A stretch of 64,000 bases of DNA from Leptospira congkakensis. GTDB taxonomy: Bacteria; Spirochaetota; Leptospiria; Leptospirales; Leptospiraceae. The stretch spans positions 186,001 through 250,000 of the forward strand of contig NZ_RQGQ01000017.1 of the NCBI RefSeq assembly GCF_004770265.1, in the 5' to 3' direction. Positions 8,417 through 18,020 of the stretch are shown here, in pieces. Position numbers and translations under genes: made by a program. Each line of letters opens with the position of its first letter. Position 1 is the stretch's first letter. A model generated the notes under the pieces. The model did not search any database, had not been told where the DNA came from, and saw only the letters and a list, made by a program, of their open reading frames with translations.

Positions 8417-10228
8417 ATGACCGAATACAAACAACGTTTTAAGTATATAATTCTTTTTATACTCTCTCTATTCGCGATTTTACTCTTTCGAGTAATTTAT
8501 CTTACCTACTTTAACGATAATATCATCAATCTTAAATCGAGTAAGTATGTCCAACGCGGAACCATCTTTGACAGGCGAGGAATTGAGCTCGCCATCTCTC
8601 GTGAATCGGCAACCGTTGGAATTGATCCCACAAACATATATGATCCAGAACTCACCGCACAAGAGTTAGGCCCCATTCTCGGGATCACTCCGAACAAACT
8701 CATAGATACCATCAGAGAAAAACAAAACTACTTTTTATTAAAAAGAGAAATTGAACTTACCAAAGCAGAAAAAATCAAAGCTTTGTCTCTCCCCGGTGTC
8801 CGAGTGGAAAAAGAATACAAACGAATTTATCCGCAAGGAAGTTTGGCCGCAAGTTTACTTGGATTTACCGGTTACGATGATGACAAAGCCCTTTCGGGCC
8901 TTGAGATGTTATTCAATTTGGAATTGTTATCCACACCCGATGCCGAATCTAGCAAAGGAAATAATGTCCATCTAACTATCGATAGTATCATCCAATACCG
9001 ATTGGAAAAATCATTACAAAAAGCTTTTATCCAAACTGCATCCAAACGTGGAATCGGAATGATTATGGATACAGAAACAGGAAAAATTCTAGCGATGGCT
9101 TCTTATCCTAATTTTGATCCCAATCATTTTCAAGATTTTCCATTGGAATCTCATACCAATTGGTCGATTCGCCATGTTTATGAGCCAGGATCCACGATGA
9201 AAATCTTCATTGCCCTTATGTTACTCAATGAAGGAAAAATCCTTCCTAATGAAAGGTTCCATTGCCCAGGTTATATTGAAATTGGAAAAACAACCATTCG
9301 TTGTACGGACAATCATGGTCATGTCAATTTGGATGAAATTTTACAATACTCTTGTAACGTAGGAATCATCAAAGCGGCACAAAAGATTGATGATGCAACT
9401 TATTATAGTTATATGGAGAAATTTAAGTTCGGAAAACGAACTAACTTTTCTATCCATGAAGCCAAAGGATATTTACCTCCTTTAAATAAATGGAATAAAA
9501 GTACACCCTACTTTTTATCTATAGGCCAAGGACTTTCGGTCACACCCATCCAACTCATCTCCGCAGCTGCTGCTGTTGTCAACGGTGGGATTTTATTTGA
9601 ACCATCCGTTGTCTCTCAAGTGACCAATTCATACGGCGAACTAGTACATGAATTTTCAATTAGAAATGAATTACTCGGAATCAAAGAAGGGGCTGCCAAA
9701 AAAACATTAAATGCGATGGGTAAAGCTGTATCACAAGGAACAGGGAAAAAAGCGTATTTAGAAAACTACTTCATCGCAGGAAAAACAGGAACTTCACAAA
9801 AAGCAAAAGCAGGAGCCGGTTACCAAGCAGGTTTATTTACAGCCAGTTTTCTTGGATTTTTCCCCGCAGAAAAACCTAAGTATGTGGGTCTGATTGTTTT
9901 TGATGAACCTGGTGGAGAGGCCCATACAGGTGGTGGGATTGCAGCACCTGTCTTTCGTGAGGTGGTGGAAAGTATCATCCCCATCGTAGAAAAAAGTGAG
10001 AAGGCTCTAGTCTATCGATTGAAGGGCGAAAGAAATAAAATCTATAAACTGGATCCTAAGGTGATGCCTGACTTAACTGGATTCACTGCTTCTGAAACCA
10101 TTCAAATTGTAAAACAATTACAACTCGAATATAAAATAGAAGGTTCTGGATTTGTAAAATCACAAGAACCTAAGGCGGGAACTTCACTTTCACCCAATGC
10201 CGAAATCAAAATTGTTTTGGAACCGTAA
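8417..10228 (+). CDS. Penicillin-binding protein (class B transpeptidase, FtsI-like) with PASTA domain
   Basis: A 603-residue peptidoglycan DD-transpeptidase. One N-terminal membrane helix (about 10-30) is followed by the PBP dimerisation domain and then the transpeptidase domain, with SxxK at S259-K262, SxN at S312-N314 and KTG in GKTGTSQK near 456. The last 60 residues form a single PASTA domain (VMPDLTGFTA onward), which binds muropeptides or beta-lactams. It resembles FtsI/SpoVD-type proteins, but the septal versus elongation role cannot be fixed from sequence. It lies between lepB and a DUF115 gene rather than in a full dcw cluster. Confidence 0.93.
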   Translation: MTEYKQRFKYIILFILSLFAILLFRVIYLTYFNDNIINLKSSKYVQRGTIFDRRGIELAISRESATVGIDPTNIYDPELTAQELGPILGITPNKLIDTIREKQNYFLLKREIELTKAEKIKALSLPGVRVEKEYKRIYPQGSLAASLLGFTGYDDDKALSGLEMLFNLELLSTPDAESSKGNNVHLTIDSIIQYRLEKSLQKAFIQTASKRGIGMIMDTETGKILAMASYPNFDPNHFQDFPLESHTNWSIRHVYEPGSTMKIFIALMLLNEGKILPNERFHCPGYIEIGKTTIRCTDNHGHVNLDEILQYSCNVGIIKAAQKIDDATYYSYMEKFKFGKRTNFSIHEAKGYLPPLNKWNKSTPYFLSIGQGLSVTPIQLISAAAAVVNGGILFEPSVVSQVTNSYGELVHEFSIRNELLGIKEGAAKKTLNAMGKAVSQGTGKKAYLENYFIAGKTGTSQKAKAGAGYQAGLFTASFLGFFPAEKPKYVGLIVFDEPGGEAHTGGGIAAPVFREVVESIIPIVEKSEKALVYRLKGERNKIYKLDPKVMPDLTGFTASETIQIVKQLQLEYKIEGSGFVKSQEPKAGTSLSPNAEIKIVLEP

Positions 10229-12133
10229 GTGAACGAGTCTTATCTAGAAAAAAATCTAGCAGCCTTACCTTCCCAGTTGGCAGAAGTAATTCAAAATCCA
10301 GAGAAAACTTTTACTGCAATCAATTCGCAGAATTTTGAAACGAATCCGTCCTACCAACTAACAAAATCTAAAACAGGAGATCCTACTTTAGAACTAGATG
10401 GAGTTTGGATCCATAGTCGTTTTGATCCTAAAAAAGAAGCCGAACGGTTTGCCACCGAACTTCCCCACGATGGAAGTGAACGCATCTATTTGTTGTTTGG
10501 TGCTGGACTCGGATACATCATTCCTTATTTACTCGAAAGAGAAAAAGTAACCATTATATGGATGGAACCATATCCGTTTTTCATTAGAGAATCCTTTCAA
10601 ATTTTTGATTTTTCCAAATCATTCTTAGAGGGAAAGTTAATCCTTATCACAGGAGAAGGATTGGAAGACCAACTCTCCGAAGCAGTTAAGGGAAAAGGAA
10701 CTCATCCCATTAGTTTTGTTCCTCATCGGGGGGCTTGGCAATGGAGAGAATCGGATTATATAAAACTCCGTCATACCGCCGAACAAATGTTTCACAAAAA
10801 AGATGTGAACCTTGCCACCCTCACACGGTTTGAAAAAATCTGGGCGAAAAATATTTGTTATAACCTGCCTGAATTATCCAAGTTTCGTCCCGTTTCGGAT
10901 CTCTTTGGAATTGCAGAAGGGATTTCAATTGTTGTTTGCGGGGCAGGTCCGAGCCTTTCCGAATCCATACCCGATTTAACAAAATTTAGAAATCAATTTC
11001 TCCTACTCGCAGTGGACACGGCCCTTCCTATCCTCACTTCTTTTGGTGTAGAACCCGATTTGATATTTTCTGTCGACCCGCAGGCCTTAAATAGCCAATA
11101 CCTGGAAGATTATTCGGGAAATGCCATTCTCATTTTTGATCCCACATCTACCTATTTGAGTCTTAGGTTAGAAAAAGGACCAAACAAAGGTTTTGTGACC
11201 TCCTCTCCATTTCCTTTGATTGGACTTCTTGAAAGAACAGGTAGTGAAAAAATTGGTTCTGTACCTTTTGGTGGTTCGGTGTCTACCAATGCCGCAAGCC
11301 TTGCGACTCTTATGGGTGCAAACTCTGTTTTTTTAGTGGGCCAAGATTTGAGTTTTACTAAGGGTCTCGCTCACTCCAAAGGAGCCGTGCTCGAAGAGCG
11401 ATTGAATTATTTAGAATCTAGAAAATTTCGCAGAGAAAAACACAACTACAAACAACTGTTTGCTTTACCCCAAAAAAAAGTCACAGGGAATTTGGAAGAA
11501 ACCTATATCACGAATGAAAAGATGTTAATCTTTAAAAAATGGTTCGAAGACCATGCAAAAGAAAATCCTTGGACGAACCTAACCAAGTTTGGTGCAAAAT
11601 TAGAAGGTATCCGGCATTCCGAGTTTGAAAAAGAGTTTGCGAGTGATGAAAACGAAATAAAAACCCAAACCAATTTAGTACAATCTGTTCGAAATCGAAT
11701 CCAATCTCAGTTGAAAATTGAAATTCCTTTTTTCGATCCAAAACAGTTAGTCTCCGAAATTAAGTCCACAACGGAAGCATTGTCGGAATTTGTTTCCATA
11801 ATCAAACGTGGCCTTGCTGTTTCTCAAAGGATTTACAACCAAATCCAACGGAACCAAATCAATCCCAAAACCTTTTCCGAAGACATCAAACAAATGGATT
11901 CAATCGATGAACAAGTATCTGGAAAAAAGGGACTAAATGAAATTTTAAGTTTGGGAATCCAAAGAGTCATTTTAACCATCACGGAAGGTTATGATGATCA
12001 ATTGACTTTGGAAGAAAAAGAAAATCCCAGGCTAGGTGTGGCAAAAAAATCTTTATTACTTTATGAAGGATTATACGAGTCCGTTCGGTCAACCAAACGG
12101 ATGCTCACAAAATCACTCTATCGAATGTTGTAA
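10229..12133 (+). CDS. DUF115 / motility-associated-factor-like glycosyltransferase protein
   Basis: A 634-residue protein that starts with GTG directly after the TAA of the penicillin-binding protein gene. The central region VVCGAGPSLSES (about 233), followed by LAVDTALPIL and PDLIFSVDPQ, is the hallmark of the 6-hydroxymethylpterin pyrophosphokinase MptE-like fold. That fold is shared with Maf glycosyltransferases, which modify flagellin or surface glycans. An N-terminal Rossmann-like part with LLFGAGLGYIIPYL precedes it, and the C-terminal 150 residues are helical. Spirochaetes have periplasmic flagella, so flagellin glycosylation is plausible but not shown. Confidence 0.8.
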   Translation: MNESYLEKNLAALPSQLAEVIQNPEKTFTAINSQNFETNPSYQLTKSKTGDPTLELDGVWIHSRFDPKKEAERFATELPHDGSERIYLLFGAGLGYIIPYLLEREKVTIIWMEPYPFFIRESFQIFDFSKSFLEGKLILITGEGLEDQLSEAVKGKGTHPISFVPHRGAWQWRESDYIKLRHTAEQMFHKKDVNLATLTRFEKIWAKNICYNLPELSKFRPVSDLFGIAEGISIVVCGAGPSLSESIPDLTKFRNQFLLLAVDTALPILTSFGVEPDLIFSVDPQALNSQYLEDYSGNAILIFDPTSTYLSLRLEKGPNKGFVTSSPFPLIGLLERTGSEKIGSVPFGGSVSTNAASLATLMGANSVFLVGQDLSFTKGLAHSKGAVLEERLNYLESRKFRREKHNYKQLFALPQKKVTGNLEETYITNEKMLIFKKWFEDHAKENPWTNLTKFGAKLEGIRHSEFEKEFASDENEIKTQTNLVQSVRNRIQSQLKIEIPFFDPKQLVSEIKSTTEALSEFVSIIKRGLAVSQRIYNQIQRNQINPKTFSEDIKQMDSIDEQVSGKKGLNEILSLGIQRVILTITEGYDDQLTLEEKENPRLGVAKKSLLLYEGLYESVRSTKRMLTKSLYRML

Positions 12134-12142
12134 CTAATTTTG

Positions 12143-13186
12143 TTATTCTGTAACAGATAAAACTGTAAAATCAACACGTCTATTTTTGATGCGACCTGCT
12201 TCAGTGGAATTGGATTCAATTTCCGCAGTTTCACCAAACCCACGATAGTCGAGTTGTGTAGCGTTGACTCCATTTTTTACCAATTCATCAAAAATAAATT
12301 TAGCACGTTCATCAGATAAGATTTTGTTTTCATCCATCTCACCAATAAAACAAGTATGTCCTTTCACTCGAATTCGAACTGCAGGATAAGCTTTTAATGC
12401 TTCTGCCAAAGTGGCAATTTTGTCTGCTGCCACATCTTCTGTTTGCATACTTTGTTTGATAAAACGGATTTGAAGTTCGTTGATATATCGAATGGCTGAC
12501 GCTCTAGATTCAAATCGGTTAGAAACCTTTCCTTCTGAAAGCGCCACTCGTTCTAAAGACCGAGATCCAACTTCTGAAGAAACATTTGAACTTTCGATTT
12601 TGGATTGAGATGAATTGCGATTACAACTACGAATTCCAAAGATGATGAGAACAATAAAAAATACTAACACCAACCCAAGTAGAATAAATCTTCCCAGGCG
12701 ATTTTGTTTAGGAGTGATTTGAAATTTATTTAAAGCGACGAGTTCATTGTATTCTGGTGTTGGTGCAATTTCGTCTTGAGAACTTTCATCAGATTCATAA
12801 CTTTCGGTATAAGGAGTAAATCCTTCAATTGAGGATTTAGCGGAACGAGCGGAACTTCGTTTTGTTGTGGATTCTTTTTTCGTAGAAACCTTTGAAGAGG
12901 ATTTTTTCTTAGCAGCAGGAACCGAAATTTTTGCTGCCCATTTACGAATTTCTGTACGAAGGTATTCATCGGCATCAGGAGAAAATTTAAAATTATCGCG
13001 AATGTATTTTACAGTACGTTTTTCAACATCTGTATAATCACCGCCATCTTTGATAGCATCAAATAAGGTCTTGGCGACGTTTTTACCAATAGGAGCTTTG
13101 CTACGTTTGGTGGCTTTTTCAGCAATTTCTAACAATTCATTATCATATTGTTTACCACTTATGGTACGGTAATAACTATCTGCCAC
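12143..13186 (-). CDS. OmpA-family C-terminal domain protein with single membrane helix
   Basis: A 347-residue protein. A soluble N-terminal helical region is followed by a Lys/Ser-rich linker, one membrane helix at about 170-190 (ILLGLVLVFFIVLIIFGI) and a C-terminal OmpA/MotB-like peptidoglycan-binding domain. In that domain RVKGHTCFIGEMDENKILS and GFGETAEIES mark the usual core. The N-terminus lies in the cytoplasm, so the layout resembles a MotB-like wall anchor but without a PomB/MotB ion-channel helix. It is the last gene of the minus-strand run that starts with valS. Confidence 0.85.
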   Translation of the reverse strand: MADSYYRTISGKQYDNELLEIAEKATKRSKAPIGKNVAKTLFDAIKDGGDYTDVEKRTVKYIRDNFKFSPDADEYLRTEIRKWAAKISVPAAKKKSSSKVSTKKESTTKRSSARSAKSSIEGFTPYTESYESDESSQDEIAPTPEYNELVALNKFQITPKQNRLGRFILLGLVLVFFIVLIIFGIRSCNRNSSQSKIESSNVSSEVGSRSLERVALSEGKVSNRFESRASAIRYINELQIRFIKQSMQTEDVAADKIATLAEALKAYPAVRIRVKGHTCFIGEMDENKILSDERAKFIFDELVKNGVNATQLDYRGFGETAEIESNSTEAGRIKNRRVDFTVLSVTE

Positions 13187-13234
13187 GTGAAAGCTCCTTT
13201 ATAGATATATCGACAGGTAAGGCCAATCTATCCA

Positions 13235-14746
13235 TTATTTTCTTGGGCTTTCTGCATTGAATCCGTCCAGAAATTGGTTATTTTTGATCTTATATTGCAA
13301 AGATCCTCGGCTAATTCCTAGAAGTTTTGCAGCTTCCTCCTGTGTGGAAACTCTTTGGAAGGCTTCTTTGATCCAAATGGCTTCTAATCTTTCTATCGCG
13401 CTATTTAAGGATAAATTTTCGGAAGGAGAGAGGATCTCTGTCCCCACACCAAAACTCTGCGCCTTTGCCGTTGGTTCTGATTCGCGTTTCCCATCCTGTA
13501 AAAAGGAGTGAGGTTCCAAAACCGTTTCTGGTGGGACAAGAACTGCATATTGAATGACACTTTGTAATTGTCTTACATTTCCACTCCAGGGCATTCCTGT
13601 CAGAGCTCTTAAAGCATCTGTTGAAAAAGTTTTGTTTCTTCCATATTGTTTGTTGTATTGGTATAAAAAATGATGTGCGAGAAGCGGAACATCCCCTCTT
13701 CGTTCGCGTAATGGTGAGACTCGCAATGGAACTTCCGCTAGGCGATAATACAAATCCATGGAAAAAGTTTCTTTCTGAATATCTTCTAATAAATCTCTTT
13801 TACTACCTGTAAAAATTCGAATGTTCAAAACTTCGTCCTTCTTTTTGGCAGAAGGATTGGGCATTGTTTTATCTCTTAAGGTATGAAATAGTCTTGTTTG
13901 TAAATTTGATGGTAAATCACCAATGGATTCAATGTATAAGGAACCACCATTGGCCTGCTCCAATTTTCCTGGATTGAATATTTTTCCACTTTGACCGCCA
14001 AATAATTCTGCTTCCAAAAGTTCATAACTAAGCCCTGAACAATCGACTGTGAAAAATGGACCATTCTTTCTTTGGGAAATATAATGTAAGGCCTTGGCGA
14101 TTAAGTTTTTACCAGCTCCCTCCTCTCCAATGATCATGACTGATGTATCAGAGGGACCCACTTGACGAATTCTATGTTTTAAAAATAAAATACTTGGGTC
14201 ATAACCAAGAATTTCTTCAACAGGATCTTCTTCTCTTTTGGATTTATCAAAGGCTTCTTTCGCAATTCGTTCTTCAAGTATAACAATGGTAAGTTGTGAT
14301 GCAAAGATTGTGGCTTGATTGATGATGTCTTGTGAGAAAAAATTTACCTTATCAGACTCTAGGTTTAAAACACCAATGGTCGAATCTCTAGTCACAAGGG
14401 GGATGGCAAGCTCCGAACGAACCGTTTCGATTAATTTTACATAATCTTTATCCAAAGTTACATCAGGAACGTAGATAATTTCTCTTGTAGAGGCCGCACG
14501 ACCAGTAACTCCCAAGTTAAACGGAAGTTTGGCAGCAATTTTTTTCTCCCAATCCATTCCTTTGGCCGCAACAATGGTAAGGACTTTTTCTTCTTGGTCC
14601 ATAATGGAAATACTACCGGTAGAGGCTCCAAACAAAGTTAGAGTCATGTCCAAAATGAAATTCAATCGATCCGTAATATTCGGAAGTTGTTGAATTTCTT
14701 TTTGGATTTTCCTTAAAGTACCGGAAATATCCTGTTTTACAGACAT
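13235..14746 (-). CDS. GAF / sigma54-activator-like AAA / Fis HTH protein, degenerate
   Basis: A 503-residue regulator: GAF domain (about 20-165), an AAA+ domain of the NtrC class (about 178-400) and a Fis-type HTH at the end (EEAAKLLGISRGSLQYKI). Walker A is kept as GEEGAGKN (207-214). The sigma54-contact GAFTGA loop after ELFGG (about 250-258) is replaced by QSGKIFNPG. Walker B reads LYIESIGDLP in place of the family LFLDEI, so both acidic residues are altered. It therefore probably binds DNA but does not remodel sigma54 polymerase. It lies 4 nt from prfB. Confidence 0.88.
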   Translation of the reverse strand: MSVKQDISGTLRKIQKEIQQLPNITDRLNFILDMTLTLFGASTGSISIMDQEEKVLTIVAAKGMDWEKKIAAKLPFNLGVTGRAASTREIIYVPDVTLDKDYVKLIETVRSELAIPLVTRDSTIGVLNLESDKVNFFSQDIINQATIFASQLTIVILEERIAKEAFDKSKREEDPVEEILGYDPSILFLKHRIRQVGPSDTSVMIIGEEGAGKNLIAKALHYISQRKNGPFFTVDCSGLSYELLEAELFGGQSGKIFNPGKLEQANGGSLYIESIGDLPSNLQTRLFHTLRDKTMPNPSAKKKDEVLNIRIFTGSKRDLLEDIQKETFSMDLYYRLAEVPLRVSPLRERRGDVPLLAHHFLYQYNKQYGRNKTFSTDALRALTGMPWSGNVRQLQSVIQYAVLVPPETVLEPHSFLQDGKRESEPTAKAQSFGVGTEILSPSENLSLNSAIERLEAIWIKEAFQRVSTQEEAAKLLGISRGSLQYKIKNNQFLDGFNAESPRK

Positions 14747-14750
14747 TTGA

Positions 14751-15878
14751 TTATACTTTTGCGTTTGCCTTTTGGTTTGTCAGGTATTTTAAGTAAGCAA
14801 TGATAAAATCTTCCAAGTCACCATCCATCACTGCATGAACGTTTCCTGTTTCAAAATCGGTTCTATGGTCTTTTACCAAATTATAAGGATGGAACACATA
14901 ACTTCGAATTTGTGATCCCCAAGAGATATCACGTTTTTCACCCGCTTTTTTTGCGTTTTCTTCTTCAGCTTTTTGTTTTTCCATTTCATACAAACGAGCA
15001 CGTAACATTTTCATTGCGGTGTCACGGTTTTTGATTTGTGATCTTTCCATCTGGCAAGAAACCACAACCCCAGTAGGAATATGTGTGATTCGCACAGCAG
15101 AATCTGTTGTGTTGACGTGTTGTCCCCCTGCACCCGAGGAACGATACACATCCACACGAAGGTCTTTTTCTTCGATATTCACTTGGATGTCGTCATCCAC
15201 TTCCGGTGTTACATAGACAGATGCAAAGGAAGTATGTCGTCTTTTATTGGAATCAAAAGGAGAAATCCGAACAAGTCTATGGACTCCGGATTCACATTTC
15301 AAATAACCAAATGGATGATCCCCTTGGATGTAAAGTGTCGCGTTTTTGATTCCGGCAGTTTCACCCGGTTGGTAATCGACGAGTTCTGCACGATATCCTT
15401 TTTGTTCGCAGTATCTTGTATACATACGAAGTAACATATCAGCCCAGTCTTGGGATTCTGTTCCACCAGCACCAGGATGGATATTGATAAAGGCGGCTTT
15501 ACCATCATCTTTACCAGCAAGAGCATCTAACATTTGCAAGTTTTCAAATGCCTCAAACATACGATCAAAATCATCGTTTAAAGATTTTAGGCCTGCCTCG
15601 CCCATTTCTTCCGAAGTGAGTTCAATCAAATCAGGAAAATCAATCAGTTCCTTTTTTAAATCTAACCAAGGATCTAACTTTAGTTGTAACTCATTTCGCT
15701 TTTGAGTGACTGTTTTTGCTTGGTCAGGTGAGTCCCATAATTTGGGATCGTTTGCTTTTTCGATGAGTGATGATAAACGGTCGTAGTCTTCCTGAAAATT
15801 TTGAGCTGTCCAATAGGATTGGAAAGTCTCAATCATTTCTGATGTTTGTTTTTTTAAGTCTTTTAGTGATCTATCCAT
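14751..15878 (-). CDS. prfB: Peptide chain release factor 2
   Basis: Terminates translation at UGA and UAA. At 375 residues it has the catalytic GGQ in GAGGQHVN and the RF2 anticodon tripeptide SPF in [11 protein letters not shown]. The reading frame is continuous from the ATG at 15878, so the programmed +1 frameshift with in-frame UGA seen near codon 26 in many bacteria is absent here. It sits in the valS-purD-unknown-prfB run and is followed after 4 nt by the degenerate activator gene. Confidence 0.97.
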   Translation of the reverse strand: MDRSLKDLKKQTSEMIETFQSYWTAQNFQEDYDRLSSLIEKANDPKLWDSPDQAKTVTQKRNELQLKLDPWLDLKKELIDFPDLIELTSEEMGEAGLKSLNDDFDRMFEAFENLQMLDALAGKDDGKAAFINIHPGAGGTESQDWADMLLRMYTRYCEQKGYRAELVDYQPGETAGIKNATLYIQGDHPFGYLKCESGVHRLVRISPFDSNKRRHTSFASVYVTPEVDDDIQVNIEEKDLRVDVYRSSGAGGQHVNTTDSAVRITHIPTGVVVSCQMERSQIKNRDTAMKMLRARLYEMEKQKAEEENAKKAGEKRDISWGSQIRSYVFHPYNLVKDHRTDFETGNVHAVMDGDLEDFIIAYLKYLTNQKANAKV

Positions 15879-15903
15879 AATGCGTAAATCCGAAGTGGAA
15901 GTT

Positions 15904-16743
15904 TTAAAACAAAGAATCTTTGCGAAGTCGTTCCACTTCCCATTGGAATGTTGTTTCTCTGAGTTGTGGAGTGTTTCCTTCGACAGTTCCTACAAGAGAA
16001 TAACTTGATTCTTTTCCGTATGTATCAGGCAAACGTTTGAGTATGAATTTACCTGATTTTATGAGCTCAATGACATGGAGTAAAAAAGGATCTTTTTCTT
16101 TTCTGCTCATCTCTTCCATAGAATAATAAAAAGTAGAAAGTCCTTTATAAAACCAATCGATGTATTCGTTTTTGCCTCTTGGCCAAATTTGTTCTAAACG
16201 AATTTCTGATTCTTGGACAAGCGACTTACCAAGAAATGGTTTTTGTAAAACACGGCACTGAGAATAAATTTCAAAGTTTAAATCCCGATCTCCACCCTTT
16301 TCAAAATCCACACCGATCCAACGGATCCAAGATTTTTTTTCCTTAATGGACAAAGCAGGAATCAGTGCAAACAAATAGCCTTGGTCTTTAAAGATTCGTT
16401 CATGAGCCAGATGTTCTAAAATTTCCATCGGAATCATATAATGGCCTTTGGCCCATTCAATCACATAAGGAATGGATTCCAATTGAAGGTACTCAGGGGG
16501 AGTTTCCGAACGAATGATATCACCAAATTGAGTGAGGATAAAAATAAAAGATAACAACTCCTGACGACTGAGTCCCGAAAGAACACTCACAGATCCACTT
16601 AAGTTTTGAAGAGCCCTACGAATCATCAAATGTTGTTGGAGTTGGGTTTGGTTTTCAGATAAAATGATCCCTAGATGTTTTTCAAAATTGCGAAGGTTCG
16701 TACGTTCACAATTTTTAAAATTTCCAGAGATACTAAATGGCAT
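15904..16743 (-). CDS. Hypothetical protein
   Basis: A 279-residue soluble protein with no signal peptide, membrane helix or motif that I recognise. It is rich in aromatic residues and helical in appearance. Its ATG at 16743 overlaps the stop of purD by one base, so it is cotranscribed and coupled. Nothing links it to purine synthesis beyond position. Confidence 0.7.
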   Translation of the reverse strand: MPFSISGNFKNCERTNLRNFEKHLGIILSENQTQLQQHLMIRRALQNLSGSVSVLSGLSRQELLSFIFILTQFGDIIRSETPPEYLQLESIPYVIEWAKGHYMIPMEILEHLAHERIFKDQGYLFALIPALSIKEKKSWIRWIGVDFEKGGDRDLNFEIYSQCRVLQKPFLGKSLVQESEIRLEQIWPRGKNEYIDWFYKGLSTFYYSMEEMSRKEKDPFLLHVIELIKSGKFILKRLPDTYGKESSYSLVGTVEGNTPQLRETTFQWEVERLRKDSLF

Positions 16744-18020
16744 TAGAGAGCACGCCTTCCTATATCTTTTCTATAAAACGTATCTGGTGCTTTGATTTTT
16801 GTCAGAAACGCATAACAATCATTAATTGCATCTTTTAAAGAATTACCAAAAGAAGTGATTCCGAGAATCCTACCGCCATTTGCCAAAATTTGATTTTCTT
16901 GGCTTTTGGTTCCCGCATGGTAAACCACCACATTTCCTTCGTTAGATGGAATTTCCAAAGACATTCCTTTTTGTGGCGCGTCAGGGTAACCTTTGGCAGC
17001 AAGTACCACAACAGCAGAAGAACCTTCTTTTAGTTTTAGGTTTCTCTCCGGAAGATTGCCCACCGCCGAAGCATAAAAAATAGGTAAAATATCTTCATCC
17101 AACAAACGAAGTACACACTGAGTTTCTGGATCTCCAAAACGACAGTTAAATTCCACTACATTGGGATTTCCTTCTTTAGTAATCATAAGACCAACATAAA
17201 GAAGTCCTTTATAAGGATGGCCGGTGGACCTAAATTCAGCTAACATCGGTTCGATGACTTGTTCTTTTACTTTGGAAAGAACAGAATCGGTGACAATCGG
17301 TGCTGGGGCATAAGCTCCCATCCCACCAGTATTGGGGCCAATGTCTCCATCATAGGCACGTTTGTGGTCCTGGGCCGCTGGAAGGCACATATACCTTTCT
17401 CCATCGGTTATCACAAAAAGTGAGGCTTCTTCCCCTTCTAAAAAAGATTCCAAAACCACTTTGTTCCCACTTTCACCAAATTTAGATTCTAAAAATATTT
17501 CATCTAACGCCTGTTTTACCTCTTTCATTTCAAAGGCAACAGTCACACCCTTTCCAGCAGCAAGACCATCTGCTTTGACAACCAAAGGTAAAATTTCTTT
17601 TTGGGCATAACTCCAAGCAGACTCATGGTCTGTAAATACAGCAAAGGAAGCTGTTGGAACTTTGGCCCGTTTCATCATTTCTTTGGCAAAGTGTTTGCTT
17701 CCTTCCACTTGCGCACAATAGGCAGAAGGTCCAAAACAAGGGATACCTATTTCAGCACACCAATCCGAAAGTCCATTCACAAGGGGGTCTTCTGGGCCGA
17801 CCACAACAAGATTTGTTCCCGAAGATTTTATATAATCAAAAAATTTGGATTTATCAGTGATGGATATATCATTTGCATCCAATAATAATTCTTTCGCAAA
17901 ACCACCGTTACCTGGAAACACCTTAAGAGATTCCAAAGATTTTGATTTTGCGATAGCATCCGCTAACGCATGTTCTCTTCCGCCACTTCCAATGAGTAAA
18001 ACTTTAAATTTATGTTCCAA
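16743..18020 (-). CDS. purD: Phosphoribosylamine-glycine ligase (GARS)
   Basis: The second step of purine synthesis: ATP-dependent ligation of glycine to phosphoribosylamine. At 425 residues it is standard length, with N-terminal [10 protein letters not shown], an ATP-grasp core ([13 protein letters not shown]), the [10 protein letters not shown] segment and the magnesium-binding [11 protein letters not shown]. The 5' end overlaps the 3' end of valS by 11 nt, so translation is probably coupled to the synthetase gene. No purine riboswitch is apparent since the gene has no leader of its own. Confidence 0.97.
   Translation of the reverse strand: MEHKFKVLLIGSGGREHALADAIAKSKSLESLKVFPGNGGFAKELLLDANDISITDKSKFFDYIKSSGTNLVVVGPEDPLVNGLSDWCAEIGIPCFGPSAYCAQVEGSKHFAKEMMKRAKVPTASFAVFTDHESAWSYAQKEILPLVVKADGLAAGKGVTVAFEMKEVKQALDEIFLESKFGESGNKVVLESFLEGEEASLFVITDGERYMCLPAAQDHKRAYDGDIGPNTGGMGAYAPAPIVTDSVLSKVKEQVIEPMLAEFRSTGHPYKGLLYVGLMITKEGNPNVVEFNCRFGDPETQCVLRLLDEDILPIFYASAVGNLPERNLKLKEGSSAVVVLAAKGYPDAPQKGMSLEIPSNEGNVVVYHAGTKSQENQILANGGRILGITSFGNSLKDAINDCYAFLTKIKAPDTFYRKDIGRRAL

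Noticed and set aside
15800..15878. Programmed frameshift in prfB
   Set aside because: The frame is continuous from ATG with no in-frame TGA, so no frameshift is needed.
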